DNA of 5,815 nt from an uncultured Verrucomicrobiota bacterium (lineage in GTDB: Bacteria > Verrucomicrobiota > Kiritimatiellia > RFP12 > UBA1067): the NCBI GenBank assembly GCA_945487985.1, contig CALYTX010000094.1:1-5815 (forward strand), read 5' to 3'. Shown one piece after another: positions 5,396 through 5,815 of the stretch. Numbering within the stretch: position 1 is the first letter of the stretch; every line of letters begins with the position of its first letter. Under the pieces are notes generated by a model. The model worked only from the letters and a program-made list of their open reading frames with translations. It made no database searches and was not told the DNA's origin. Position numbers and translations under genes: made by a program.

Positions 5396-5815
5396 ATGCA
5401 TCCTTACCGAACCCATACCTGCAACGAACTGCGCGCGGCCGACGCGGGCAAAACCGTTCGCCTTTCCGGCTGGATGTTCCGCCTGCGCGACCACGGCGGC
5501 ATCCTTTTTGTTGATTTGCGCGACCACTACGGTCTAACCCAAATCGTCGTCCATCCCAGCCGCCCATTTTTCGGTCTCGTCGAGAAGGCCCATCTCGAAT
5601 CTGTCATCACGGTGACCGGCGAGGTGAAATTGCGTGAAGAGAACACGATCAACCCCGATTTGCCTACTGGCGAGATTGAAATCGAAGCCAACGAGCTGGT
5701 CATGGAGTCCGCCTCCGAGGTCACGCCGCTTTATGTTCCGGACGAGAAGGCCGACGAATCCGAGGAAATGCGCCTTCAATACCGCTTCCTCGACCTCCGC
5801 CGCGAAAAGCTCCAC
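5396..5815 (+). CDS. aspS: Aspartyl-tRNA synthetase, N-terminal part (cut by window end)
   Basis: The first 140 residues of a class II aminoacyl-tRNA synthetase that charges tRNA-Asp in the cytosol. The frame has no stop and runs off the window, so roughly three quarters of the usual 580-600 residue bacterial enzyme is missing. Visible is the N-terminal OB-fold anticodon-binding domain (residues about 5-105) with the hallmark strings VRLSGWMFRLRDHGG, FVDLRDHYGLTQIVV, VTGEV and NPDLPTGEIEIEANEL. It is followed by the hinge leading into the catalytic domain, ending in RLQYRFLDLRRE, the conserved start of motif 1 surroundings. His33 in the RDHGG string is the residue typical of non-discriminating AspRS enzymes, whereas E. 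coli has Leu. The gene is transcribed away from the phosphatase cluster with its own ribosome-binding site. The family assignment is secure; tRNA specificity is inferred. Confidence 0.97.
   Translation, partial: MHPYRTHTCNELRAADAGKTVRLSGWMFRLRDHGGILFVDLRDHYGLTQIVVHPSRPFFGLVEKAHLESVITVTGEVKLREENTINPDLPTGEIEIEANELVMESASEVTPLYVPDEKADESEEMRLQYRFLDLRREKLH

Noticed and set aside
5534..5815. 93-residue minus-strand frame at the right edge
   Set aside because: It is the antisense shadow of aspS, whose open plus-strand frame shows unmistakable AspRS motifs.
1..5815. tRNA, rRNA, CRISPR repeats, IS ends, attachment sites
   Set aside because: No T-loop-like strings, regularly spaced repeats, terminal inverted repeats or transposase frames were seen on either strand.

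Overview
The window is GC-rich, gene-dense bacterial chromosome (no plasmid, phage or IS signals seen). The reading frames carry clear Sec-type signal peptides and surface-hydrolase families, and the AspRS is of the bacterial type. The mix of a secreted SGNH hydrolase, a secreted calcineurin-like phosphoesterase and a membrane-anchored thioredoxin-fold protein resembles gene content of uncultured Gram-negative lineages such as the PVC group (Kiritimatiellota, Verrucomicrobiota, Lentisphaerota). That placement is an impression from protein style, not a demonstrated assignment.

Layout: four minus-strand reading frames run from about 5305 down to 96. In transcription order they are: (1) a low-molecular-weight protein tyrosine phosphatase (LMW-PTP) reading in frame into a signal-peptide-bearing calcineurin-like metallophosphoesterase (5305-2903); (2) an SGNH/GDSL-like secreted hydrolase (2888-1593), 14 nt after the first stop; (3) an inner-membrane-anchored thioredoxin-like protein lacking the resolving cysteine (1533-781); (4) a cytosolic HAD phosphatase of the phosphoglycolate-phosphatase type (740-96). 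Gaps are 14, 59 and 40 nt with no convincing terminator between them, so one operon is likely. On the plus strand, divergently, aspS (aspartyl-tRNA synthetase) begins at 5396 and is cut by the window end. The 90-nt divergent region carries two outward-facing extended -10 elements arranged as an inverted repeat.

How the genes may work together: three of the encoded activities are phosphatases (LMW-PTP, metallophosphoesterase, HAD) and three products carry export or anchor signals. A role in cell-envelope or extracellular substrate processing is a reasonable inference, but no substrate can be named from the sequence.

The point most worth checking is the join between the LMW-PTP and the metallophosphoesterase. 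The LMW-PTP reaches its normal length and then runs straight into a complete signal peptide that has its own GTG start and Shine-Dalgarno sequence. At the join is a run of five G (minus strand, 4850-4846). If the run were four G, the LMW-PTP would end in a TGA overlapping the GTG by four bases (GTGA), a classic coupled gene pair. The fusion is therefore a sequencing or assembly indel, a slippery or phase-variable tract, or a genuine recent fusion that makes a cytosol-plus-periplasm two-headed phosphatase.
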